Below are positions 44,654 to 55,468 of a stretch of 64,000 nucleotides of DNA, one piece after another (the first letter of the stretch is position 1; the number at the start of each line of letters is the position of its first letter). The stretch is from Ctena decussata (Eukaryota > Mollusca > Bivalvia > Lucinida > Lucinidae), in NCBI GenBank assembly GCA_963989385.1, contig OZ022511.1, positions 5,332,001 through 5,396,000 on the forward strand, in the 5' to 3' direction. The position numbers were made by a program, and so were the translations under genes. The notes under the pieces were generated by a model. It did no database searches and was not told the DNA's origin. It worked only from the letters and a program-made list of their open reading frames with translations.

Positions 44654-46122
44654 TTAATGTGCCAACAGGTATCCAGCATAGAAAATCCGTTACCGCCACC
44701 AATAAGAGATTCCAGGCTACTCTAGCATCCTTTCTATTTTTGGATCGGCTCCCGCCTACTGATTTCTTAGACGTTTTAAGCTCCTTGAATATATACCACT
44801 GACCAAGTGCAACAAATAGACAGCAAACGGTGTTCACTACGACAAACAGACAGAAGGCAAAAATCCAGCCAGGACCTCTAACACGAGTAATTGGCAATGC
44901 AATACAAAAACCTGACTGAGAATAAAATGTGCCTTTATAGAATGCTTCTGGTATGACAGCTACTAAGACTGCGAAGAACCAAGCAACAATTGTTATTATA
45001 GTACCAACTCTCATTGAGAGTCGGTGCTGTCCGAATGGGTACTTAATTACGAGAAATCTGTCGACTGTGATTAAGCATATGAAAATAAGGGAAGCCTCAC
45101 TTGACAATGTCGATAAAATACCAGCTAAGTTGCACAAAGGATTTGCCCGCCAAGCCTCGTCATTAAATATGTACTGCCCACGGTAGCTCGTGTCAGCGAC
45201 CGCGATAATGATCAAGTAAATACCCATGAAGATGTCAGAAAAGGCAAGGTTAGACACAAAAATACTGTAGCAATGTTTGGACTGTGTTTTGTGATGTAAA
45301 AGACGATACACAATGGTGGCACCGTTGCCTAAGACAATAAAAAGGGCTATTAACCAAATTACAGGTCGAAGATATTCTGTTCCAACTAGATCGTCGCAAA
45401 ACGATAACTCGCCTTTGTGAGGATAGCAACTGTCTTCAGGGATATAGGTCGGCCGGACACAGCAGAATTTATATTCGTCTGTCACAAACATCCTGACATC
45501 AAATATTCCTTGAAACATTTCTCTAGTAAAGGTCTTAATTTTACTGCTGTTGAAGTAGAAACTCTCGGATAGTAAGTTTGCTAGAAAATGCTGGTCAACT
45601 TCGTCTATAACGCTACTGTAAATTTTCAACTCTTTCAGTTGCAGGGATGAGAAAGCGTTCTCAGAAATATGTTTAATATGAAGCTTTATTAAATTCAAAT
45701 GATTCAACGAAAACAAGCCGTAAAAGCATTCTGAGTCAAGTATCAATAGCTCTGAATTACCTTCCAAGAAGAAAGTATTCAATTCAGAAAGGGGTGAAAA
45801 TATTCTACTCGGCAAGCGCTTGATTTTGTTATAACTTATGTCGAGAAGGGTCAGTTTACTCATGGACAAGAATAAATCTTTGGGTAAATATGAGATGTTA
45901 CAGAATGAAATGTTCAAATGGTCGAGAAAATGTAAGTTTCGTTGTTCGAGCTTGAGCCTACGAAACAGGTCAGGATTTCTGCCGACATCAAGAGATCGTA
46001 TGGAAGCGGATAGAGTGATGTTGCGTCTTGGTCCAGAGGTGGTATTTGAGTCAAAGTTACACGGTGTCATCTTTCCCGAACAGTCGACAATGAGGCCTAA
46101 ACAAGTACAATCCAATGGACAC
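44654..46122 (-). CDS. Receptor exon: LRR ectodomain and TM1-TM6
   Basis: Acceptor TTGCTACAG|G and donor CATTAA|GTAAGT bound 1469 bases (phase 2 in, phase 1 out). There is no Met at the start: the exon opens with an LRRNT cap (CPLDCTCLGLIVDCSG). LRRs with LxxLxLxxN-like spacing follow (LDISYNKIKRLPSRIFSPL), then the hinge (KFCCVRP ... CYPHKGELSFCDDL). The helices are TM1 WLIALFIVLGNGATIVYR, TM2 SNLAFSDIFMGIYLIIIAV, TM3 SLIFICLITVDRF (DRF in place of DRY), TM4 VGTIITIVAWFFAVLVAVIP, TM5 GWIFAFCLFVVVNTVCCLFV and TM6 WNLLLVAVTDFLCWIPVGTL. The in-frame stop five codons past the donor is intronic. TM7 must come from another exon. Confidence 0.9.
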
Positions 46123-49100
46123 CTGTAGCAATATGATAGATAGCTTTAGCCGTATAACTTTACTATTGACCTACATTTTATGTATTTCATTGGCCAATAT
46201 AAATACACCCGGGATTTTGATGTAAGTAGCTTAATTTCGCTTTCTCTTTCTACTTTCAGTTTCATTTGAATGTTGGCCTATCAATCGTGTCGTGATGAAT
46301 CTAGATATTTCGGTCGTAATCGCTTTTTGCCAAAGAACATTCGCCTGTTATATCGCCCATGTTAAATATAAAACCAACAAAATAACCTGACACAGAAATC
46401 GAAGACGAAATTACGTAATTGTTGCTGGCTTAGTTGTTGAAGTTGTGTTGGAACTGCGTCACTTTTAAGGTTATATATGAGGTGGTCAGCCGATCAGTCC
46501 TCATTGTTATGTGCACCACAGACAGACCCCAATCAAAATTCAACAGCATTTCCGAAATTGAAACCCCAGCACCAACAACAAATATGCATATCAAAATGCG
46601 CATCCGTACTATCTGATCAGCACGTTCGATATCTTACGTGTACCTGGCTCATACATATAACAATACACACTTCTCTTTAATCTAAGCCAATTATCTTTTT
46701 TTAAAGGTATTTCTTGCTTTAAACATGACTAACCCTTAAAACGCCAAAAAATAAAATTGTTGAATTGGCAAACAATGTAGATCCAGAAGAGGTGGCTCAT
46801 AATGAGCAACCTCATCTGAATCTACAATGTTTGCCCTCTAGTGTTCGAATTCTCAATATGATATTGCTTGGACAAAACATTTTTTGAAATTCTGCAGACG
46901 TAAACTTTGTCGTCTGCTTTTTGGCGCTTGAAGGATTAAGGTCAAATCTAATTTGACAGGAAATACTTGAAGTGTGCAAGTATGGCTTTCATAAAAAAGC
47001 TTGGTTTACGCTCAAAAGCCGACACTAAAATCTCCGATGGTGGATATCAAGCACGGTTGCTCGTGTGGGTGGTGGGTTTTATACATGTGCCACTTCGCTT
47101 TCATTATAAGCCTTCAGTGGTTAGAATACCGTCGAAAAGGCGGCCATAAAACCACAAGTCATTTATTCATATGTACCTTGCGATACAATGTGCTACCTTG
47201 ATATACCGGATGCAGTTCTGTGGTATTTAATATGACCAGTCACGACATTTATGCGAATAGCGCTCATGACATGTATGAGTGCAGTTTCTCTGTCAGTGCA
47301 AACGCATTTTGGTAATTGCTCATTGATAAGTTGTTTTATATAATTGACTTCTCCAAATTCACAGAAAGAAATAACATTTTCAGATATCTAGGAAGGAAAT
47401 TGTAAATATAAAAAGTTACCTAAAATTGCAGAACCTCTCGTCATCGCCATTTGGACAGTCACTGTACCCATCACAGAGGTAGTGTCTGGGAACTGATCTG
47501 TCTGCGAGGAGACACTTGTACTCAGATGAGCAGTCCCAATCATCTGTTCAATAACATTTTTTTAAGAATTTAATTTCATTTAGGATGTATGACATCGCCT
47601 CCTTTTTCATCCACCATTTAAGAAATAGATCAGCTCTAGCAGTGACTTGTTGATGATAATTTACTGTTTGGAGTCAGTTGTAAAGTAGCTGATAGCACGA
47701 GCGCAGAGCGCGCGTGATATATTTACTTACAACTGACCGACAAACAGTGAATTATTACTCATTCAATGCTACAGCCGAACTATTTCGATTCTAACACTCA
47801 AAAACGCTGAAAAAATATTCTTTTCATTCGAACTCTACCAACCTTCCTGCCTGTGCGTTCATGCTCCCGCCAATTTCTTAACTGTGTCTAAGGTAAATGT
47901 ACGTTTTATGGCGATTTTAGAAGCACAAAGAAACGTTACAACATCTAACATCTCAAAATGTCACAAAATTGTGTCAGTGATGCCAGTGACGTCAGCAATT
48001 AGACTCACGCGCTCCGAAACAATGAATTGTTGCAGAATAAAACATGGAAACTTTCCATTGCTTCAATAGGCGCACTGTGTTAGAATATCATAAAGAACAC
48101 GAAAGTAAATGACTTGAGAATAATTATTTGTCTGAGAAAATTTGAAGTTTCTGTTGAAAAAATCTCAGTCCCCATGAGGAATTGGCAGATCTTTGCATAC
48201 ACGGGATGCTGTATACTGTATTTATCATATGACGTCGCTGTTATTCAGTGGATAACGTCATGGCTTAAAAATCGTATGACAACACGTAAAAAATAACACT
48301 TTGGCGCGTACACGTAGCGTCATTGACAACGCCCATGTCAACAATGCGTTTTCTTATTGAAATAATGTTCAGTTTGAACGCATTAAAATCCATTTTAAAG
48401 GGTCATATGATAAACAGAATCGTACAGTGAATCGCGTGGATGAGCTCAAGCGTCTCGGGTGATCCGATGGTATGAGCTCATCCACTCGACATGATACAGT
48501 ATGCCAGATCACGGTACTATTATAATAATGTTATATAAGTCACATTGCTATTCTAATTGTTTTAATCAATTTTTCACTTGTGAATCTTGATTGAAACTAG
48601 TAAGCTCTTGGCTTTTCGAACGTCTTTTGTTTTGATTTGGTGTCGTCCTCATTTTTCTTTCCCATATGGTGTTGAGGGCATCGATTTTGTCAGTTTCACC
48701 TACTCAGCCAAAGAAACGCAGTGAAAGTTTCTACGTACCTCAGTTTTTTTTTCAGAAATGGCACCGGGCTGTAGTTGAGTTCATGAAAAGTTTTGAGCAC
48801 CAGTGATCAAGACATTTTGTGTAACTATGTCAGTCCTATTTGCATACTCTCCTCCAAAAATGAGTCGACAGATTGAAGCCAATTATATATATAGAGCCTT
48901 AATGGGTCAAGGGCAATTTGTTCGGACACTGATAATGACATGACCAAGATGACCATGATGCCTGTATATTGTGAAAATCTTGCTCAATAATCTTAGATGG
49001 CTGCCTGCTCACATAATTGATAGTTTCGAAAACCACTGACTTTAAGTGCCATTCTGGGTGTGGCTCGGAACTGTGTATTACATACGCTCAAAAGAGAAGC

Positions 49101-52100
49101 ATCTAAAAATCGAGTCATTTCTTTCGTGTATTTCTTGCTTGCGAGCGCTCTAACTATTCAGAACTTTATCTATCACTTATGAAGTTCGTGAAAATAATTA
49201 AATCAGTTCCAGTCACGAGGGAAGCCAAACTGTTAGAATGTGTGCGTTTTGATTATTATGCGATGATCATTTCGTGCAAAATTGAAAAGTTTTCAAACTT
49301 ACCTTCGGCTTGATAATAAACTACTTTAAATCCTTTATTAGAATCCGAAAGTACATATGGTCGATACAGCAGATTTAACTTATTATACTCCGTCGTGAAA
49401 CTGTCATAAGTCGTATCTCCGCAGTAGGTCTTTGCTTGAAGATGGTCTTCATTCACCTGAATGTTAATTAAGAAGTTAAGAAGTAATTTTTCCTTGCTTG
49501 TGAATAACCGCTGATTTAAACATGTTGTTTGAGGGCAGATCACGAAGTATTAATTCACGACAGCGAAGCCGAAGTGAATAAATATTCGTATCTGTCTGAC
49601 AACACACGTGTTAATCAGCGATAATTCACGGGCAAGGAAAAATTCACAGGTCCGTGAATTATCGCCGATTTAAACATGTTGTTGGAGGGCGGATCACGAA
49701 GTATTAATTCATGACAGCGAAGCCGAAGTGAATAAATATTCGTATCTGTCTGACAACACACGTGTTAGTCAGCGATAATTCACGGGCAAGGAAAAATTCA
49801 CAGGTCCGTGAATTATCGCCGATTTAAACATGTTGTTGGAGGGAGATCACGAAATATAAATTCGTGACGGCGAATTCGAAGTGAATAAATATTCGTATCT
49901 GTCTGACAATACACATGTTAATCAGCGATTATGCACGGGCAAGGAAAATTTCACAGGTCAGTGAATTATCGCTGATTTAAACATGTTGTTGGATGGCAGC
50001 TCACAAAATATAAATTCACGCCGGTGAAGCCGAAGTGAATACATATTCGTATCTGCCCGACAACACACGTGTTAATCAGTGATAATTTATGGGCAAGGAA
50101 AAACTCACGGGTCCGTGCATTATCGCTGATTTCACATGTTGGAGGGCAGATCACGAAATATCAATTAACGCGGGCGATTATCAGCGATAATTTACGGGCA
50201 AAGAAAGTTTCTCGGGCCCGTGAATTATCGCTGATTTACACATGTTGTTGGAGGGCAGATCACGAAATATTAATTCGCGACGGTGAAGCTTTTTTTGTCT
50301 TCTGACAATTCTTTTTAAAATATTAAATATGCTTCAAATGTAACTTTGCAGCAGTAATGAGCCACATAAGAAAATATACTTTGTCTTTGCAGATAGCGAA
50401 AGAAATCAGAAAGTCTTAAATGTTGTAAGTAAATGCAAACTTGATACCAAATTGCTATTCCTTTCTATATCAGGAAGTTGTTTTGGATGAAAATCTTATC
50501 ACAAGCTCTATCAAAAGTAAATTTCCGAAATGTACATCATCTGTTAGTATATTATCTGCAAATTTGGATTAAATACATTCAAAAACGTTATGTGCATTTA
50601 CATCGGCCTTACATCGAACCTGCCGAATCGACCATATATATCAGCAAAAAAATCAAAGTCGCTTAACAACAGTGATACAGTGCTTTTATGCACGCCCAAC
50701 ATCTCTAAAATCAGGGCCAGTATTTTTGCGGTGATAACGACAATCTTTTTTGCTATAGGGTGTTAAAATTGGGCAAGGTAGCCATATTATGATGATTTTT
50801 GCGCGTTTTTGCGTCTTTGATCTCGAATTTGACAATGGGCACAGCCACCTCACAAAATGAGTTTTTGACAGTGATGTAATTTTTTTTTCTATCTGTTGAG
50901 TTCTACTATGTGTTGATTTTCATTTCATTTTGTTAGGTACCTATGCTCATATTAAAATTTTTTTTTCTAAATTATTTTTCATTGAAATATGACCGAGAAT
51001 AGCGCGTCACGTCATGATTCTGACATCACAAAATATTAACGTCATGGATTCGAACGGGCACTTTACCGTCCAATTATGCTGACTTGGTGGTTTTACATCC
51101 TTTTGAACAGTGTATGAGTCATATCAGGGCGATGGGAAGGTAGTTATGTAGGATTCTTTGCAATGAAGTGCTGTTGAGGTAAGGACAGAATCTTGCTTCC
51201 AGCAGGGCTCAAACCCGCGACCCAGGGATCCGATTTTGGGAGCGCTAACCACATGGCTTCCCCGGTCGCTTCAATTTGAACGCGAATGCTTCCAACTAAG
51301 AATAAAAGCATCGCAAACGACTGCGTGATACCCCGCCACTGCAAACCTTTTTCACACACCCATTTTTCCAGATTTATGCATGTATATAGCCCGGGGGCAG
51401 GGGGAAATAACTCCTTTGGGGTAAATTTGAGCATCACTGGAAGCTTTCATCACTCTGATCATTTGCTGAAAGTTTCAGAAAAATTGCTTCAAACTCTGAT
51501 TTTATATGGAATTTTTCATTATTTTATGCATGTATATAGTCCCAGGGCAGGGGCAGATAACCCCAGATGATAAAATTTCTGTGCTCATATAAAGCTTCTG
51601 TTACTTCGATTATGTTTTGAAGTTTCATCATGATACTCCAAGTAGTAAAGGAACTAGAGGCCAAAAACCATTTTTCGTACATTGACAAGTGCCATAACTC
51701 TGTCAGAAAATAACGAAATTTGCCCATTAACAATCCCAAGCGAGAAATTCTTGGTACAAATGCATATGCAAAATTTGAAGGAAATCCGTTGATAAATACC
51801 TAAGTTATCGAACGGAAACGAAGTGCGGACGGACAGACGGACGTACGTACTACGGACGGACGGACAGCCGGACGGACAGACACACGGACGGCCAACGTGA
51901 AAACATAATACCCCGCCACTAACGTGTGGCGGAGTATAAAAATATGAAAACACTAGAGCAAGTGAGCAGGGGCTCGCGTATACCCCCGACCAGCGCCACC
52001 GCCTAATGAAACCACCGCCTTATGAAACTACTGCCTAATGAAACCAATCTTATACATGGTTTGAACCTAGAAGCAAACTTAGTCACCTATCAAATGGTTC

Positions 52101-54167
52101 CATCAAAGTATATTATAAATATCAGCAAACAGTACTAACTTAACACAAAACTTTAATGTAAACATATAAGTCTGTGCCCATGACCTTAGTCACAGCTGCA
52201 TCCAGATGATGTCAACTAATCTGCATGAACATTGACATAAACTTAGTCGTATATCAAAAAGGTTTCATCAAAGGATGTTGGAAATGTAAACAAAGACTAT
52301 AAACTTAACGCAAAACTTAAATGCAAATATACAAGTCTGTGACCTTTGGTAAGCAGCTATGAACCTAAAAGTAAACCTAATCAAATATCAAAAGGTTCCA
52401 TAAAAGGATATTGGAAATACAAAAGAAGAATATAAACTTAACAGCAGCATCCAAATGTTGTCAAGTATTATGCATGGACATTTAAGTAAACCTAGTCATA
52501 TATCAAAAGGTTTCATTGAAGGATGTTGGAAATATAAGCAAAGAATATAAACTTAACGCAAAACTTTAATGCAAATACACAAGTTTGTGACCTTGACCTT
52601 TGGTAAGCAGCAGCATCCAGATGATGTAAACTACTCTGTATGAACCTAAAAGTAACCCTAGTCAAATATCAAAAGGTCTATCAAAGGATATAAGAAATAT
52701 GAAAGACTATAAACTTAATGCAAAACTTAAACGCAAATGTTTAAGTCTGTGACCTTGACCTTAGTCAGCAGCAGCATCCAGATGATGATAAGTATTCTGC
52801 TTGAACCTGTAAGTAAATCTAAGCACATACCTACATGCTTCATCAAAGGATATTGGAGACATAAGCAAAATTAAAAACTTAACGCAAAACTTTCACGCAA
52901 ATGTTAACGGACGGACGCACACACGAACGGACGGATGGACAGACGGAATAACGGACGAACGGACGGAAAGACGAAAACTATATACCCCTTGACATACTTC
53001 GTATGTCGGGGGTATAATAATAGCCTACACCTTCTTACGCTCTTTGAAACGTTCCCGGGAATGAATGGCTGGATGTCGAGGGTGCTTTCCACACTTGTCA
53101 ATGTCAGAGAGATCAATAGTAATAACAGTGTAGATATCAACAGAAATCACTTGCCTTTATTTTCATTTAACCTCGTGCTCGCTATCACCGTTTTTCCTTT
53201 ATTATTATGCACTTAACAATTATTTTCCCTTCCTGTTAAATAGGTAATTATCGTTATTATTATCATGACAGGGGCTGTAAATTCTGAATCTGTACGATAT
53301 ACATGAATAAAATGGCAAGAACACAATGTACAGACCTGGGTCCCATTCATTGGCCCGGATTGTTTCTGTTGCATTGGTGGTCGGGGAACCAGAAAATTAA
53401 ACTAATATTTGTGGAGCTCTTGTCGTCTTTTTTATTTTTATTTATTTATTATTTTTATAATTTAATTTATCTAATTTATTCATTTCTTTATTTTATGTTA
53501 TTTTTTTTTATTTACTTTTTTTTTAAATTCACCCCCCCCCCCCCCCTCACCTTACGCTCTTTTGTTACTGCCAAATTCCGCCTGTAAATGACATTTTTAT
53601 TTTATTGTTTTATTTGTTTTCCTTTAATACAGTCACAACGTCATAGCCATACCCAAAAATTTGATCGTAAACGTAAATAAAATGTAACGTCAGGAGTTAA
53701 AACCATAACTTTGCCCGCTTTGCTTTTTAGTCCGCAAAACAAAACATAAATCTACCATTATTTTATATGACCACGCAATCGATATCTTAAAAGATGTTGC
53801 CATCGAAACTGGATACAAGGGGAAAATGCACATGTTACTTCTTTTAGTAGGCGTTTCCGTTCCACTCCACATATCCGACAAATCATAATTAGAATGTGTG
53901 AGCCAATTTTAGTAAAGCTAATGAACGTAGTTATTCCTCTAGTCAACAGCGAGACGGAGATAGTAGCCTGCTGAAATAAACCTACCCTGAAAATAGTTGT
54001 TTCACATTCCGTAATATACATTTCCAGAACCTGGAATATAATAACTTTATTTCTTTCCAACATAATAGTCCAGCGGCATTCTTTGGTTATTATACTGTTT
54101 CCAGTTTGGGATATGTATTGTGATGGACTTGTCAAAATATGAGTATCTCTACAGATACGAACTTCTC
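44654..54167 (-). CDS. CUB-LDLa-LRR-7TM receptor gene (partial, four exons)
   Basis: Four minus-strand exons, 54167-53986, 49456-49303, 47543-47420 and 46122-44654, join with matching phases (0, 1, 2) into 642 whole codons. In order they give a complete four-cysteine CUB domain, one LDL-receptor class A module, an LRRNT cap, leucine-rich repeats, a cysteine hinge and TM1-TM6 of a class A GPCR. LDLa-LRR-7TM is the layout of relaxin receptors (RXFP/LGR type C) and Lymnaea GRL101; a CUB domain in front is not part of those layouts as I know them. It should be a plasma-membrane receptor with a large ligand-binding ectodomain. The signal-peptide exon upstream of 54167 and the TM7/C-tail exon below 44654 were not found. 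The introns hold a tandem array, SINE-like, MITE and Helentron-like repeats. There is no frameshift or stop in any exon, so it looks functional. Confidence 0.82.
46730..46940. repeat. Fold-back repeat (TTTAAGCGCCAAAAAGCAGA family), copy 2
   Basis: It is the inverted relative of 26205-26400. The centre is GAGGTGGCTCATAATGAGCA / ACCTC, with arms AACAATGTAGATCCAGA and TCTGAATCTACAATGTTTGC. It lies in the intron between the LDLa and LRR exons. Confidence 0.55.
47420..47543 (-). CDS. Receptor exon: LDLa module with one cysteine missing
   Basis: Acceptor ATTGAACAG| and donor TTTTAG|GTAACT bound 124 bases (phase 1 in, phase 2 out). The peptide DDWDCSSEYKC...YLCDGYSDCPNGDDERFC has the LDLa calcium cage (CDG-x-x-DC-x-x-G-D-D-E). 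Five cysteines are visible where the family has six: the third, usually before I/V-P, is Ser (RSVPRHYLC). Confidence 0.85.
47640..47770. repeat. Fold-back MITE in receptor intron
   Basis: ATAATTTACTGTTTGGAGTC, AGTTGTAAAGTA on the left faces TTTACTTACAACTGACCGAC, AAACAGTGAATTATTA on the right, with an AGCGCAGAGCGCGCGTG centre. Confidence 0.55.
48216..48450. repeat. TATCATATGACGTC-family fold-back element, copy 2
   Basis: TTTATCATATGACGTCGC on the left and GGTCATATGATAAACAGAAT on the right are inverted, as in the 19224 and 54447 copies. The interior is different and shorter. A palindrome GTGGATGAGCTC / GAGCTCATCCAC follows to about 48500. Confidence 0.5.
49303..49456 (-). CDS. Receptor exon: second half of CUB domain
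   Basis: Acceptor AACATTCAG|GTGAAT and donor GCCGAAG|GTAAGT bound 154 bases (phase 0 in, phase 1 out). It begins VNEDHLQAKTYCGD, with the fourth CUB cysteine in the YCG motif, and closes with SDSNKGFKVVYYQAE, the classic S-x4-G-F-x-x-x-Y end. Confidence 0.82.
49504..50290. repeat. Tandem array of about 155-bp units in receptor intron
   Basis: GATTTAAACATGTTGTTGGA recurs near 49511, 49664, 49819, 49972, 50126 and (after a shortened unit) 50231. Each unit holds the inverted pair GCGATAATTCACGG / CCGTGAATTATCGC, plus ATTCGTATCTGTCTGACAAC. The array starts about 50 bases upstream of the second CUB exon in the sense of transcription. The minus-strand frames across it are not coding. Confidence 0.85.
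50300..51180. other. Intronic, no feature recognised
   Basis: AT-rich unique-looking sequence with poly-T runs. A 62-codon chance frame near 50478 has no motif. Confidence 0.4.
51185..51265 (-). mobile_element. tRNA-derived SINE-like head
   Basis: Read on the minus strand it has CATGTGGTTAGCGCTCCC (A-box-like) and, about 30 bases on, GCGGGTTTGAGCCCTGC (B-box-like), the spacing of a tRNA promoter. It is not a functional tRNA: no acceptor stem is visible. Confidence 0.45.
51266..51945 (-). mobile_element. Helentron-like or related repeat with (GGAC)n and terminal hairpin
   Basis: On the minus strand it begins at the hairpin TATACTCCGCCACACGTTAG / TGGCGGGGTATTAT (51905-51940), followed by a GTCCGTCC-type microsatellite, then body sequence with a TATATACATGCATAAA phrase repeated twice. 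The same hairpin opens the fragment at 5181. The far end is not resolved. Confidence 0.5.
52005..53025 (-). mobile_element. Hairpin-led repeat with about 190-bp tandem units
   Basis: On the minus strand it starts TATTATACCCCCGACATACG / AAGTATGTCAAGGGGTATAT (52980-53025), then a GTCCGTCC microsatellite. About five diverged units follow, containing TCAAAAGGTTTCATCAAAGG and CAGCATCCAGATGATG in plus-strand reading. It is a separate family from 51266-51945 but has the same plan. It lies in the CUB-CUB intron. Confidence 0.55.
53026..53985. other. Intronic, homopolymer-rich
   Basis: Poly-T/A tracts near 53425-53530 and a poly-C run near 53530-53547. No exon is supported. Confidence 0.45.
53986..54167 (-). 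CDS. Receptor exon: first half of CUB domain
   Basis: Acceptor TTTCATTTCAG| and donor TTTTCAGG|GTAGGT bound 182 bases (entry phase 1, exit phase 0). Visible CUB landmarks are VRICRDTHILTSPSQY, KECRWTIMLERNKVIIF and MYITECETTIFR, supplying cysteines 1-3 and the C-x-W-x-I strand. Confidence 0.8.
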
Positions 54168-54446
54168 CTGAAATGAAATGAACATCCTGTATAAAGGCTA
54201 CCTTTCAAAAATAAAGAACATGTGTAACTGCACGACCGACAACAACAGGAGATTGCTGTTGTGGAGCGATTTGTATTTTTTTTCAAAAAGCATTTCCCCT
54301 AGTTTTTGCCAATTGTATGACATTATTTGCAATAACAACCCAAATTTTATTTAAAAAAAAACGTGAAGATTGCGGCGCTTTTCCTAATGATTTGTGTTTA
54401 CACGTTTTTACAACTAGCAGGACTAAGTATACAATAAGTTTTTTTA

Positions 54447-54795
54447 TCATATGACGTCGCTTCTGAGGGTGTAATAAAGCCATGCATTAAAAACGATAAT
54501 CCACTAGTGGATTAAATATGCAAATTACGTCGTAACGTTATGCGTTTACGTCCATAATAACGTTGCGTTTTCTAATGGTGAAATCGGGACGTTTTAGTGC
54601 AAGATCTGCAAATAAAATATGATATCAGCGTCATATGATAAATAGAATCTTGCATTCGTGCTTATGTATTATTGAATTTATTTAACTCGTTGGGGAAAAA
54701 CGATAAGATGCTCGGCAAAGCCTTGCATCTTATCTTTTCCCCCAACTCGTTTAATAAATTCAATAATACATGAGCACTCATGTAAGATCCTCTAT
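54447..54795. mobile_element. TATCATATGACGTC-family element, copy 3 (uninterrupted)
   Basis: It runs from TTATCATATGACGTCGC through AATAAAGCCATGCATTAAAA, CGTCATATGATAAATAGAAT and the hairpin AAACGATAAGATGCTCGG / AGCCTTGCATCTTATCTTTT to AATACATGAGCACTCATGTA. It corresponds to 19224-20905 without the Helitron-like insertion, so it documents the empty site at GTGTAATAAAGCC (near 54475). Confidence 0.65.
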
Positions 54796-55417
54796 ATATT
54801 AAGAGCTGTTCCATGTAACCACCAGAAAATGGTGGCCACGCATAGTCACAGATTTTAATCAAACCATTATTTTTGGATAGATGGACAAAAACGATACATT
54901 GAAACTTCACTTTGTTTTTCAAAATTTTTCTTCGTTTCCATGGAAACGGCACAACAATTTGGAAAAATTGCATTTTCATGAAATAAGGGACAAAGTCAAT
55001 TGAAATGGTTATACATAAGCCATTATAATAGAAATCTTCAATTGTGTGTAATCAATTTGTAGATAAATAATAGACCTTTCATTTAAATGTGTTAAATTCC
55101 TAATTCTGACCCAAACAATTGATTTATATAAGGCAAAAATCAAAAGTAGTGCCTTGAAATAGCTCTTATGGTGGGTCTGGAAAATTGTGTAGTAAAGAAA
55201 AAGCCCACAAAATTATTGGATGAAATGTACTTATTTTCGTAGAAGTGGCATTTAAGTCTCATGAAATAAAAAATCTCGGTGGGCACTCTAGAAACGCATG
55301 TATAACGGACACGGTAAGATCGTGAAATATTGGTGTGCAACCCTAAAATGAGTATATTGATTACTTCCCTTGAAGCTCTTTTGTGTAAAAAGTAAAAGGT
55401 AACTAACAGTAACAATA

Positions 55418-55468
55418 ATGGCGGAAAATTCAATCGTCGTCGGAAAACCCAAAATAATGATCAAATAA
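55418..55468 (+). promoter_or_regulatory. Upstream ORF overlapping the next start (TAATG)
   Basis: ATG at 55418 opens 16 codons (MAENSIVVGKPKIMIK) ending TAA at 55466-55468, whose last A is the first base of the ATG at 55468. Such TAATG overlaps permit termination-reinitiation; whether it is used here is unknown. Confidence 0.3.

Noticed and set aside
46113..46115. Start codon for the receptor at 46115
   Set aside because: The codon is TTG, inside the LRRNT cap; the exon extends to an AG acceptor at 46123-46124, and CUB and LDLa exons join in phase.
54283..54462. Minus-strand ATG with hydrophobic MIKKLIVYLVLLVV as signal peptide of the receptor
   Set aside because: It begins inside the TATCATATGACGTC repeat, and no donor gives the required phase without creating a stop; chance is more likely.
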